Part shown: piece after piece, positions 45,240-53,015 of the stretch | Position numbering within the stretch: position 1 is the stretch's first letter | Layout of the letters: each line of letters starts with the position of its first letter | Origin: Bacteroidales bacterium | Lineage (GTDB): Bacteria; Bacteroidota; Bacteroidia; Bacteroidales; VadinHA17 | Length of the DNA stretch: 64,000 nucleotides | Assembly: GCA_011620595.1 (NCBI GenBank) | Contig: WOYX01000037.1 | Coordinates: 55,440-119,439, forward strand | Direction: 5' to 3' | Notes under the pieces: model-generated | What the model was told of the DNA's origin: nothing | Seen by the model: the letters and a program-made list of their open reading frames with translations, nothing else | Databases searched by the model: none | Program-made: the position numbers and the translations under genes

Positions 45240-45698
45240 TTCCTGCCTGAACTGAAGGGCAGGACTTCAAAGACAAGGGAGGAGAAGGATAAGGCGATGG
45301 ATGAGATGGGCCACCTGGAGGAATCTCATGAGTTCCTTGAAGAGCTGATATCATCTGATGCCGCCTCATTAAAGCCGGTGCTGAATACCGGTTTCACACG
45401 CATAACACTGGTGAACCTGCAGCATGCCGGGAGGATCACGGTTGACTACAGTATCACATGGAACAACCTGAAGGGCGAATGCCTCGAGATGCCCTACCTG
45501 GCAATAGCAGAGATTAAGAGTGAAAAGTCGACCGCCCTTTCACCCTTCTTTATGCAGCTCAAGAGCCATGGCATACGCAGTACGGCATTCAGTAAGTATG
45601 TTACTGGGATGGCACTGTTGAACGGTGCTCCGAAGCAGAACAACATCAAACCAGAGTTTTTACTTCTAAACAGGTTCCGGGATGGTATCACAGGCTGA
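45240..45698 (+). pseudogene. VTC-domain (polyphosphate-polymerase-like) C-terminal remnant
   Basis: The open frame from about 45225 to 45698 encodes the last third of a VTC-domain protein: TGFTRITLVN, RITVDYSITWNN, LEMPYLAIAEIKSEK, LKSHGIRSTAFSKYVTGMALL and KPEFLLLNRF. A complete family member has about 250-300 residues; the catalytic N-terminal part is missing. Just upstream, at 45181-45255, a short signal-peptide-like ORF (MKAKLLFALFVAAVDLTASA) ends at a stop and is probably debris of another gene. Intact VTC proteins make or bind polyphosphate. The frame runs out where the DUF2490 remnant begins. Confidence 0.75.
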
Positions 45699-45940
45699 GG
45701 TTTGAACTTGACTATGATATCAGGGGATTGCCTCTTAAGCCTTACGTCAACGTGGAGATGCACACTATGCTGTTCAGTCCCAATGAATATACTGCAGACA
45801 AATGGCGTTCGATGATAGGGGCCGAATATACTTTCAACAAGAGACACACCTTCGGGCTGGAGTATATCTACAATGACAGCAGGGTAACCAAGCCTGCTTA
45901 CGAAAACATACTGGGAGTAACTTATTCCGTGAAACTGTAG
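45665..45940 (+). pseudogene. DUF2490 outer-membrane protein C-terminal remnant
   Basis: In a frame shifted relative to the VTC piece, the codons read WYHRLRFELDYDIRGLPLKPYVNVEM and end RHTFGLEYIYND...GVTYSVKL. This is the beta-barrel end of DUF2490 proteins, with a terminal hydrophobic strand. The N-terminal half and any start are missing. DUF2490 and VTC genes are often neighbours in Bacteroidota, so one deletion across both probably left this joint. Confidence 0.7.
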
Positions 45941-45996
45941 CTCCGGTGCGTGATTCTCAGCCCTGCGGTCCGCCGGGATACTTCGGCCAAATCTTT

Positions 45997-46004
45997 TATA
46001 TTTG
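45997..46004 (+). promoter_or_regulatory. Putative -7 box of the SDR gene
   Basis: TATATTTG, an exact TAnnTTTG match, 50 bases before the start codon. Confidence 0.45.
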
Positions 46005-46054
46005 CCGAACTTTTGCAGACAGATGTTGTTATCTGCTAAAGCATAAATAAAAGA

Positions 46055-46969
46055 ATGACTGACTGGAGTGTTGACAGCATAGGTGATCTTAAGGGAAAAA
46101 TTGTAATTGTTACCGGTGGTGCCAGTGGCATAGGAATGGAAGCTGCGCAGGTACTTGCTTCAAAACGGGCCGGACTGGTGCTGGCAGTGAGGAATATGGC
46201 AAAAGGGGAGAGGGCAGCTGAAAATATCAGAGCACAGCACCCCGCTGCTGAGGTGGCTGTAATGCATCTTGACCTTGGCGACCTTGCCTCTGTCAGGCAG
46301 TTTGCCTCGGAGTTCACCGGGCGTTTTGACAGGCTTGACATACTCATCAACAATGCAGGTGTGATGGTGCCGCCCTACTCAAAGACGAAGGACGGTTTTG
46401 AGCTTCAGTTCGGTACGAACCATCTGGGGCACTTTGCTCTTACAGCCCATCTGCTTCCAATATTTATGGCCACGCCTCTTTCCAGGGTGGTCTCTGTCAG
46501 CAGTATCGCTGCACGTAAAGGCAGGATTAACTTCAAAAATCTTGACGGGTCGCACGGATACAACCCGATGACCTTCTACCGGCAGAGCAAGCTGGCCAAC
46601 CTACTCTTTGCCATTGAGCTTCAGCACCGTCTTGAGCGTGCCGGATCAACCAGTATAAGTGTCCTGTGCCATCCGGGCATCAGTGTCACCAACCTTTTGT
46701 CACGCGGATCTGGCAAGGAGACAGGCAAGGTAATGAAGGCTCTCATGAGTATAGTCGCCCAGCCGGCTGAAAAGGGGGCACTGCCAATGCTTTATGCTGC
46801 CACACATCGTGAACTGCGCGGAGGCGAGTATATAGGCCCTGACGGCTTTGGTAACCACAAGGGGCATCCTGCACTTACCGATGAGGCCGGCAAGATGTTC
46901 AAGGCTGATCTATCCGCCAGGCTGTGGGAGGTCTCCGAATCTCTCACCGGCGTAAAGTACCCGATCTGA
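46055..46969 (+). CDS. Short-chain dehydrogenase/reductase
   Basis: 304 residues with the Rossmann nucleotide motif TGGASGIGMEAA, LDLGDLASVRQF, NNAGVM, and catalytic Ser (VSVSSIAAR) and Tyr-Lys (YRQSK). The layout resembles the retinol-dehydrogenase/protochlorophyllide-reductase branch of SDRs. The RN after the Rossmann strand (LAVRNMAKGE) favours NADP. Substrate unknown; no partners nearby. Confidence 0.9.
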   Translation: MTDWSVDSIGDLKGKIVIVTGGASGIGMEAAQVLASKRAGLVLAVRNMAKGERAAENIRAQHPAAEVAVMHLDLGDLASVRQFASEFTGRFDRLDILINNAGVMVPPYSKTKDGFELQFGTNHLGHFALTAHLLPIFMATPLSRVVSVSSIAARKGRINFKNLDGSHGYNPMTFYRQSKLANLLFAIELQHRLERAGSTSISVLCHPGISVTNLLSRGSGKETGKVMKALMSIVAQPAEKGALPMLYAATHRELRGGEYIGPDGFGNHKGHPALTDEAGKMFKADLSARLWEVSESLTGVKYPI

Positions 46970-47388
46970 TTCCAGTCTTCAGTCTTCAGTCTGCCACCTT
47001 CGCCACATCCGACGTTTAAACTACGGATGTTGAAAAAGGCTGGGGTGGCTAATGGCAGTCGGCAGTTTCTCCAGTCCACGGTCCATTTACTGCTGCCTAC
47101 TGCCTGTTCCCTGGCGGCATGCCGCTTTGTGCAATATCCGTTGAACAATCCGGGTAAAATGAAGTTTTCCTGCGAGGTACTGTACGCAAAGCAGTCCTGA
47201 AGCAGGCACACGCCAGAAACTATATTTTTTCAGGTTTTAGAGATTACATAGATTTTACACCGGGGGCTCGCAGGGCCTCCGTTTTTTTTGCTTATCCCAT
47301 ATTAATCCATGATCATTTCGTAATTTTATGCTGACGCAACCAAAATGACACAAGAATCATCAACCTTATAGTTCTAAATGGCGTAACG
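46970..47388. other. Intergenic stretch with short direct repeats, no gene seen
   Basis: About 420 bases without a convincing reading frame. It begins with CAGTCTTCAGTCTTCAGTC and has GGCAGTCGGCAGT and CTGCTGCCTACTGCC further on. The minus-strand ORF 46792-47211 has no recognisable content. A terminator-like hairpin lies at 47262-47289. Confidence 0.6.
47262..47289 (+). terminator. Terminator-like hairpin
   Basis: GGGGGCTC and GGGCCTCC pair (two wobble pairs) around GCA, followed by G and eight Ts. It lies 293 bases after the SDR stop, so it could end a long 3' tail or a lost gene. Confidence 0.55.
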
Positions 47389-48213
47389 ATGAACAAACGG
47401 ACTTCTCTTTCATGGCCAGTCTTAACTGCAGCAATAATTTCCGCCCTTTCCGGCTGCTCCAAAGATGTTTACCAGTCAGACTCAAACGGACTGTTGCAGA
47501 AGATTATGCATAACGGCTACGTAGTAGAAGAGATCTCATATAACCAGAATAAACTTGTCAATGAAGTACACAGCACCTCCTTTTATAGGAAATTCCATTA
47601 TAATCAGAGTCTTAAGCTGATCAGGGAAGAGGTGGCTGTCTCCCCGGACCTCTTCAGTTCGTCAGTTATACCGGGTTCAACGCATGAATTTGTCAATCCT
47701 GACAAGACGGGTATTTCAATGTACCATTTATATGAATATGATGGAAGTGGCAGACTTTCAGAACAACTTAACTATATTCCAAAAGTCGGCAACGATGAAT
47801 TCCGATCAAAAAGATTGTTTGAATACAATGACAACAATCTGATTTCTAAAATACTTCTTTATAACAGCGATAATGAAGTCACCCAGTTCAGAACCTATTT
47901 GTATGATTCCAATAACAATGTGATTGAGGAAGATTATTACACTTACCCGAATACGGCTGGTACAGGTCCTGAGCACTTGTCCAAAATCACCTTTGAGTAT
48001 GATTCATTCCACAATCCATATAAGATATTTGAACAGGGAGGCAATCCCGGCATCAATACAAATACCAATAACATAGTCAAAACGAAAACTATTCACTATG
48101 AACCTGCTCCCGGGGTTCCGGCCTATTCAGAGTCAACAACCTCCTACGAGTACAATTATGATACCGGTTTCCCTGTCAGAGTGATAAACGGAGAAGAATT
48201 TATTTACGAATAA
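47389..48213 (+). CDS. Lipoprotein with YD-repeat-like motifs, unknown function
   Basis: 274 residues. Lipoprotein signal ending SALSGC, then repeated tyrosine/aspartate motifs of the RHS/YD kind (YHLYEYDGSGRLSEQLNY, RLFEYNDNNLISKILLY, YLYDSNNNVIEEDYY, TFEYDSFHNPYKIFE). Proteins of this type are frequent, variable lipoproteins in Bacteroidota and are likely at the cell surface or in the periplasm. Its codon use is AT-richer than that of its neighbours, and it lies between two non-coding or degraded stretches, so acquisition by transfer is possible. Confidence 0.7.
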   Translation: MNKRTSLSWPVLTAAIISALSGCSKDVYQSDSNGLLQKIMHNGYVVEEISYNQNKLVNEVHSTSFYRKFHYNQSLKLIREEVAVSPDLFSSSVIPGSTHEFVNPDKTGISMYHLYEYDGSGRLSEQLNYIPKVGNDEFRSKRLFEYNDNNLISKILLYNSDNEVTQFRTYLYDSNNNVIEEDYYTYPNTAGTGPEHLSKITFEYDSFHNPYKIFEQGGNPGINTNTNNIVKTKTIHYEPAPGVPAYSESTTSYEYNYDTGFPVRVINGEEFIYE

Positions 48214-48226
48214 ACCCGGTCGCCTA

Positions 48227-48365
48227 TTAATGGGACAGTATAGTTAAGTTGTCTCTCATTATCTTAAACATGTTGTTACCCTCTTTGCTGACCGCCGCTA
48301 CGGTACAGTCTTCGTGTATCACAATGGAGCCTTCTCTTACTGTGCTGCCAGAGGATTCCGCGGAT
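48227..48365 (-). other. Possible C-terminal gene remnant, unidentified
   Basis: On the minus strand about 45 codons read without a stop to TAA at 48227-48229: SGSTVREGSIVIHEDCTVAAVSK then EGNNMFKIMRDNLTILSH. It looks protein-like but has no start, and I do not recognise the family. It could be chance. Confidence 0.3.
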
Positions 48366-48445
48366 CGGTGAGAGTTTGAATTCAGCTCCGGGATATTAGT
48401 ACTTAAGTCCCGGATATGCCTGCCGGGTTATTCCTCACGTCCTCT

Positions 48446-48976
48446 CTAGAAGATCAGGGTCAGGGCGAGGTACTTTACCAGCAATCCCTGAACAGTGCAG
48501 ATTATTGTGTCTCCGATCCTGTGCCGTAGCATCCCTGCGGCAAGAGAGATAACCGGTGAGGAGAGCGGCAGGGCATTGAAGACAAAAATTGTCAGGTTAC
48601 CGTACTTTTCTATGCGAGCCCCGGCATTTTCATAACGCTTCCGGCCAATAAACTTATCAATAAACCTGTTGCTCACCAGCAGGCCAATGGAATAGTCGAT
48701 CGACTGTGAGAAGAGAGCAGTACCGATGGCCACTGCATTCAGTGCCAAAACACTGATTTCGCCCTGAAGATAATAAATGAACGCCACCTCAACAGGCATG
48801 AAGAGAAAGAAGAGATAACCGCAGGCGTTTACAATGGCAAATGACAGCATCCCCTCGTCGCGCGAACCATTGTAGATGTCGCGCCCCACGGTCATTGATG
48901 CGATCACAATAGCTGCTATAACCAGCAGTGCTGCAATTATGATCCGTGATATTTCCTCAGGGCTTTTTTTAACCAT
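48446..48976 (-). CDS. Small VTT/DedA-like membrane protein
   Basis: 176 residues with four to five hydrophobic segments. The stretch FFLFMPVEVAFIYYL through FNALPLSSPVISLAAGMLR resembles the VTT (SNARE-associated/DedA) domain, though shorter than DedA proteins (about 200 or more). Its ATG overlaps the stop of the CYTH gene by one base, so the two are cotranslated. Role unknown. Confidence 0.7.
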   Translation of the reverse strand: MVKKSPEEISRIIIAALLVIAAIVIASMTVGRDIYNGSRDEGMLSFAIVNACGYLFFLFMPVEVAFIYYLQGEISVLALNAVAIGTALFSQSIDYSIGLLVSNRFIDKFIGRKRYENAGARIEKYGNLTIFVFNALPLSSPVISLAAGMLRHRIGDTIICTVQGLLVKYLALTLIF

Positions 48977-49443
48977 TACCAGCGGCTGTAGGGTTTGACT
49001 GAGAGGGCAGAGTTGTAGTACCTCGGGTCACCGGAGACCTCGTCTCCCAGCCACGGTGGTTTCTCAAAGGCCTCATCCGCCGAGCCCAGCTCTATCTCCG
49101 CCATCACAAGTCCGCTGTTCGCCCCGTGAAAAACATCAACCTCAATGATATGACCTCCGTGAGGAACCAGGTAACGTGTCTTCTCGACCGGCCATGGTTC
49201 GCATAGCTTAAGAAGCTCCAGGGCGTCTTCAACGGGTATCTCCTTCTCCCACTCATACCTGGCAACTCCCGACTCATCTGCAAGACCCTTGACCGTAATA
49301 TAACCCTTCTCTCCACGGACGCGCACCCTCACTGTTCTGCCAGGCAAAGAAGAGAGGTACCCCTGAATGATATCCGTCGCTTCTATGGCCTGATCCATGA
49401 ATTCGCCACAGACAAGAAATTTTCTTTCAATCTCGATTGACAT
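48976..49443 (-). CDS. CYTH-domain phosphohydrolase/cyclase-like protein
   Basis: 155 residues from ATG 49443; the ORF-track start 41 codons earlier runs across the leader region and is unlikely. The CYTH signature EIERKF (ExExK) opens the protein, followed by VRVRVRGEKGYITVKG, YEWEKEIP and AEIELGSADEAF. CYTH proteins of this short bacterial type usually hydrolyse inorganic triphosphate in a tunnel fold. The enzyme is cytoplasmic. Confidence 0.9.
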   Translation of the reverse strand: MSIEIERKFLVCGEFMDQAIEATDIIQGYLSSLPGRTVRVRVRGEKGYITVKGLADESGVARYEWEKEIPVEDALELLKLCEPWPVEKTRYLVPHGGHIIEVDVFHGANSGLVMAEIELGSADEAFEKPPWLGDEVSGDPRYYNSALSVKPYSRW

Positions 49444-49544
49444 AATATTGAAATAAAGATAAGCCTTAAGATTAAGAAAGAAAGGATCATGATTTTTTTT
49501 CTTTTCTGTTTTTATTCTGATTTTTGTGTACTTTAGCGTCCGAA

Positions 49545-49619
49545 ATGATGAGAACATACGCAGCATACAGTCTTTCTTTTTACTTTTTCTATTACCATCC
49601 GGAAAGAGGGGCTGAATAG
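49545..49619 (+). CDS. Leader peptide rich in Phe and Tyr codons (attenuator)
   Basis: Too short for the ORF track. ATG ATG opens a 24-codon ORF, MMRTYAAYSLSFYFFYYH then PERGAE, ending at TAG 49617-49619. Six Tyr and three Phe codons fall in codons 5-18, with FYFFYY in a row. This is what is expected of a stalling leader for an aromatic amino acid operon, and the four genes that follow make Phe/Tyr precursors. Weak -7 boxes (GATTTTTG 49519, TACTTTAG 49529) precede it, leaving a very short or no 5' untranslated part. Confidence 0.75.
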   Translation: MMRTYAAYSLSFYFFYYHPERGAE

Positions 49620-49686
49620 TTGTATATCTGTGTAAGAGAACAAGAAATATAATGAAGGCAGTCCCGCTAAAGCGGGACTTTTTTTT
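49605..49686 (+). promoter_or_regulatory. Transcription attenuator of the aromatic operon (antiterminator/terminator)
   Basis: Terminator: AGTCCCGC (49660-49667), loop TAAA, GCGGGACT (49672-49679), then a T-run to 49686, only eight bases before the aminotransferase ATG. Alternative: AGAGGGGCTG (49605-49614), the last codons of the leader ORF, can pair with CAGTCCCGCT (49659-49668) over nine of ten positions, one of them G-T. A ribosome stalled at the Phe/Tyr codons would leave this segment free and prevent the terminator; one reaching the leader stop would cover it. The CYTH gene on the left is on the other strand, so no upstream plus-strand gene needs this terminator. Confidence 0.75.
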
Positions 49687-49694
49687 ATATAAAG

Positions 49695-50888
49695 ATGAAG
49701 AGTGAACTTATTCACCCTGCGAGACGCCTTAAACATGTTGAGGAGTACTACTTCTCGACCAAGTTGGACGAGATAGCGCGCATGAGGCAGCAGGGCATCG
49801 ATGTCATCAACCTCGGGATCGGCAGTCCTGATATGCCCCCGGCGGCCGATGTAATTGAGGAACTTGGGCGAAGTGCGTCTGACAGCTGCAACCACGGCTA
49901 CCAGGCTTACAGGGGCATAGCCGCACTGAGAAACGCTTTTGCATCGTGGTACATGCGATATTTCAAAGTGGAACTTGATCCCGGGACCGAGATACTTCCG
50001 CTGATGGGCTCCAAGGAAGGAATAATGCACATCAGCATGGCCTTTCTCGATCCGGGTGATGAGGTGCTGGTGCCTGACCCCGGCTACCCTGCCTATGGCG
50101 CCGCAGCAAAGCTGGCAGGTGGCACTGTCAGGCCTTACGATCTCACTGAAGATAACAGATGGATGCCTGACATTAATGCCATTGAGGCCGCAGGGGTGGA
50201 GAGGGTGAAGATGATGTGGATCAACTATCCCCACATGCCAACCGGGGCCCGAGCCACACCTGAACTCTTTGAACGACTGGTCTCCTTTGCCCGCAGGAAC
50301 GGCATACTGTTATGCCACGATAATCCGTACACCTTCATTCTGAACAGTGATCACCTCAGCCTGCTCTCAGTGCCTGGAGCCTTCGACGTATCGCTGGAGC
50401 TGAACTCTCTCAGCAAGTCGCATAACATGGCAGGCTGGAGGATGGGCATGGTTGCCGGCAACAGTTCGTTCCTAAATGATATTCTGAAGTTCAAAAGCAA
50501 CATGGACTCCGGCATGTTCCTTCCATTGCAGGCTGCAGCCGCCAGGGCTTTGGCTGCCCCTGACGGGTGGTATGAAGATCTCAACGAAATCTATCGCCGG
50601 CGCCGCTCTATTGCCGCGGAGATAATGAAATCCCTCTCATGTAGTTTTGACATGGACCAATCAGGGCTCTTCCTATGGGGGAGAATCCCGCCTCTTTATT
50701 CGGATGCAGTTGAAATGACCGAAAAACTGCTCCATGAAAGCCATCTTTTTATTACGCCGGGGTTAGTTTTCGGTGAAAATGGAAAGAGATTCATCAGGAT
50801 ATCCCTCTGCGCAGATGAGAGGCTGCTCATTGCGGCACTGGAACGGGTGAAATCAAAGAAAACCATAACAGATAACCAAACAGCTTAA
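49695..50888 (+). CDS. Class I/II aminotransferase of the aromatic operon
   Basis: 397 residues, PLP fold type I: NLGIGSPDMPP, YQAYRGIAALRNAFASWY, PDPGYPAYGAAAKLAGG, WINYPHMPTGA, and the PLP lysine in LNSLSKSHNMAGWRMG. Family members include LL-diaminopimelate and aspartate/aromatic aminotransferases. Being first in an operon with tyrA, DAHP synthase-chorismate mutase and aroA, it most likely transaminates phenylpyruvate/hydroxyphenylpyruvate or prephenate. No pheA is present, although a similar cluster in related genomes often has one. Confidence 0.85.
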   Translation: MKSELIHPARRLKHVEEYYFSTKLDEIARMRQQGIDVINLGIGSPDMPPAADVIEELGRSASDSCNHGYQAYRGIAALRNAFASWYMRYFKVELDPGTEILPLMGSKEGIMHISMAFLDPGDEVLVPDPGYPAYGAAAKLAGGTVRPYDLTEDNRWMPDINAIEAAGVERVKMMWINYPHMPTGARATPELFERLVSFARRNGILLCHDNPYTFILNSDHLSLLSVPGAFDVSLELNSLSKSHNMAGWRMGMVAGNSSFLNDILKFKSNMDSGMFLPLQAAAARALAAPDGWYEDLNEIYRRRRSIAAEIMKSLSCSFDMDQSGLFLWGRIPPLYSDAVEMTEKLLHESHLFITPGLVFGENGKRFIRISLCADERLLIAALERVKSKKTITDNQTA

Positions 50889-50894
50889 ATTCAG

Positions 50895-51749
50895 ATGTCT
50901 GCAAATATATGTATAGTAGGGCTGGGTCTCATTGGAGGTTCGCTGGCACGAAGCCTGAGGCTCAACGGTTTCTCCGGAAGGATAACAGGTGTGGAGAATA
51001 ATTCGCATCACTGCACCATAGCCATGTACCGTGGTCTGGCAGATGAGTTTCTGCCACTGGACGAGGCTGTTGACAAGTCGGATATCATTATTCTCTGTGC
51101 ACCCGTGGATGTAAATTGCCAGCTCCTGCCCCATATACTTGATTTGATTCATAATACTTCTAAGGTTGTTACCGATATGGGATCGACAAAGTCGGACATT
51201 GCTGCCGTGGCGGCATCGCACCCGGCACGGGGCAGGTATGTATCGGCCCACCCCATGGCTGGCACCGAGCACTCCGGCCCGGCAGCAGCCCTTGACAGAC
51301 TTTTCTTCGACAAAGTGGCCATCATATGTGACCCGGGGAGCAGCGACACGGATGCGCTGGAGCTGATAACTGCCCTGTTCCAGTCGCTCAACATGCATAT
51401 CCTCCATATGAAGTCATCGGACCATGATGTGCACGTGGCATATGTGTCGCACATCTCGCATATAACCTCCTTTGCCCTTGCCCTGTGCGTCCTGGAAAAG
51501 GAGAAAAACGCCGAGAATATCATGGCTCTTGCTGCAGGCGGATTTGAGAGCACCGTGCGACTGTCAAAGAGCAGCGGTGATACCTGGGCTCCGATCTTTC
51601 TCGGGAATTCGGGCCCTATTCTTGAAGTAATAGATACTTATCTGGAAAAGATGCGTCTCTTCAGGGCACATATTGAAAATGGCAACGGTGATGCCCTTAA
51701 AGAGCTTATGCGCTCTGCGAACGAGATAGGCCAGATACTGAAAACCTGA
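50895..51749 (+). CDS. tyrA: Prephenate/arogenate dehydrogenase
   Basis: 284 residues. Dinucleotide-binding start CIVGLGLIGGSLARSL, then SDIIILCAPVDVN, VVTDMGSTKSDI, SAHPMAGTEHSGP and the SHISHITSFALAL region with the active-site histidine. It oxidatively decarboxylates prephenate to 4-hydroxyphenylpyruvate (or arogenate to tyrosine). Six bases after the aminotransferase. No ACT regulatory domain is seen. Confidence 0.94.
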   Translation: MSANICIVGLGLIGGSLARSLRLNGFSGRITGVENNSHHCTIAMYRGLADEFLPLDEAVDKSDIIILCAPVDVNCQLLPHILDLIHNTSKVVTDMGSTKSDIAAVAASHPARGRYVSAHPMAGTEHSGPAAALDRLFFDKVAIICDPGSSDTDALELITALFQSLNMHILHMKSSDHDVHVAYVSHISHITSFALALCVLEKEKNAENIMALAAGGFESTVRLSKSSGDTWAPIFLGNSGPILEVIDTYLEKMRLFRAHIENGNGDALKELMRSANEIGQILKT

Positions 51750-51852
51750 ATGAGCAGGAGTATATTAAATGGAATTGAATATTCACTTTCACCCATGTGC
51801 CATCGGGCAAAAAAGATAAAGATATTTTGATCAATAAATAAATGACCGGAAA

Positions 51853-52968
51853 ATGAGCACGGATATCACAACATATGCCAAGAGGAGACTGAATATCATT
51901 CCGATGGAGGAGTGGCCCCTTTACAAACAGCGCCCACTGCTTATTGCCGGGCCGTGCAGTGCAGAGAGCGAGGAGCAGGTGATGAACACTGCCGCCGCAC
52001 TGGCAGCCACGGGCAGGGTTGACCTCTTCCGTGCCGGCATCTGGAAACCGCGGACGCGTCCTGACAAGTTTGAAGGCGTGGGTACCGTCGGGCTCAGGTG
52101 GCTCCGGCAGGCGAGAGAGGTTTACGGACTACCAGTCTCGGTGGAGGTTGCCACAGAGAAACACGTCTATGAGGCACTGAAGCACAGTGTCGACGCTGTA
52201 TGGATAGGAGCACGTACAAGCGTCAATCCGTTTGCACTTAACGAGATAGCATCTGCTCTAAAGGGATCCGACGTGATGGTATTCATAAAGAACCCTGTCA
52301 ACCCTGACCTGGAACTGTGGATAGGGGCTGTGGAGCGCATCAGCAAGGCCGGAATCACACGCCTGGCAGCTATCCACCGCGGTTTCTCAACATGGGAGAA
52401 GTGCGTCTTCCGCAACCAGCCCCGGTGGCAGATACCGGTGGAACTGCGCCAGCGCATACCTGATCTGCCGATGATCTGCGATCCGAGTCATATGGGCGGC
52501 GACAGATCGTTCATCGGCGATCTGTCGCAGAAAGCTATGGACCTGAACTACGACGGACTGATGATTGAGTCGCACATCGACCCGGCAAGTGCACTGAGCG
52601 ACAGGAAGCAGCAGGTCACACCGTCGGAGCTGACCGAAATTATAGGCAATCTGGTGCTGAGATCACCAACATCGGATGACCCGGAGTTCCTCGAGCCCAT
52701 CGAGGACCTGCGCAGTCAGATTGATGTATACGATAACCTGCTGCTGGACATCCTGGAGAGCCGTATGCAGGTAGCAGAGACAATAGGAAGGTACAAGAAA
52801 GAACATAATATAACCATCCTTCAGAGCACAAGATGGAAGGAGGTAAAGGACAATGCGGTGGACAAGGGAGTAAGAAAAGGGCTGACGCCCGAGTTTATTC
52901 AGATCTTCCTGGAGGCGATACACCAGGAATCGATCACACACCAGATGAAAGTGATGAAAGAAGATTAA
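51853..52968 (+). CDS. DAHP synthase fused to type II chorismate mutase
   Basis: 371 residues. Residues about 1-265 are a KDO8P-like (type I-beta) DAHP synthase: IAGPCSAESEEQV, RAGIWKPRTRPDKFEGVG, HRGFSTWEK and ICDPSHMGG. Residues about 275-371 are an AroQ helical chorismate mutase (YDNLLLDILESRMQVAETIGRYKKEHNI). It thus carries the first step of the shikimate pathway and the branch toward Phe/Tyr; in such fusions the mutase domain usually serves as the feedback sensor. Confidence 0.95.
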   Translation: MSTDITTYAKRRLNIIPMEEWPLYKQRPLLIAGPCSAESEEQVMNTAAALAATGRVDLFRAGIWKPRTRPDKFEGVGTVGLRWLRQAREVYGLPVSVEVATEKHVYEALKHSVDAVWIGARTSVNPFALNEIASALKGSDVMVFIKNPVNPDLELWIGAVERISKAGITRLAAIHRGFSTWEKCVFRNQPRWQIPVELRQRIPDLPMICDPSHMGGDRSFIGDLSQKAMDLNYDGLMIESHIDPASALSDRKQQVTPSELTEIIGNLVLRSPTSDDPEFLEPIEDLRSQIDVYDNLLLDILESRMQVAETIGRYKKEHNITILQSTRWKEVKDNAVDKGVRKGLTPEFIQIFLEAIHQESITHQMKVMKED

Positions 52969-53015
52969 TTTAGCATACCGGTAAACAGGAAATAATTCAC
53001 ACTATCACTCGATCC

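Noticed and set aside
49533-50234. 233-residue minus-strand ORF over the attenuator and aminotransferase
   Set aside because: Antisense of the aminotransferase; no family features, and it would cover the leader region.
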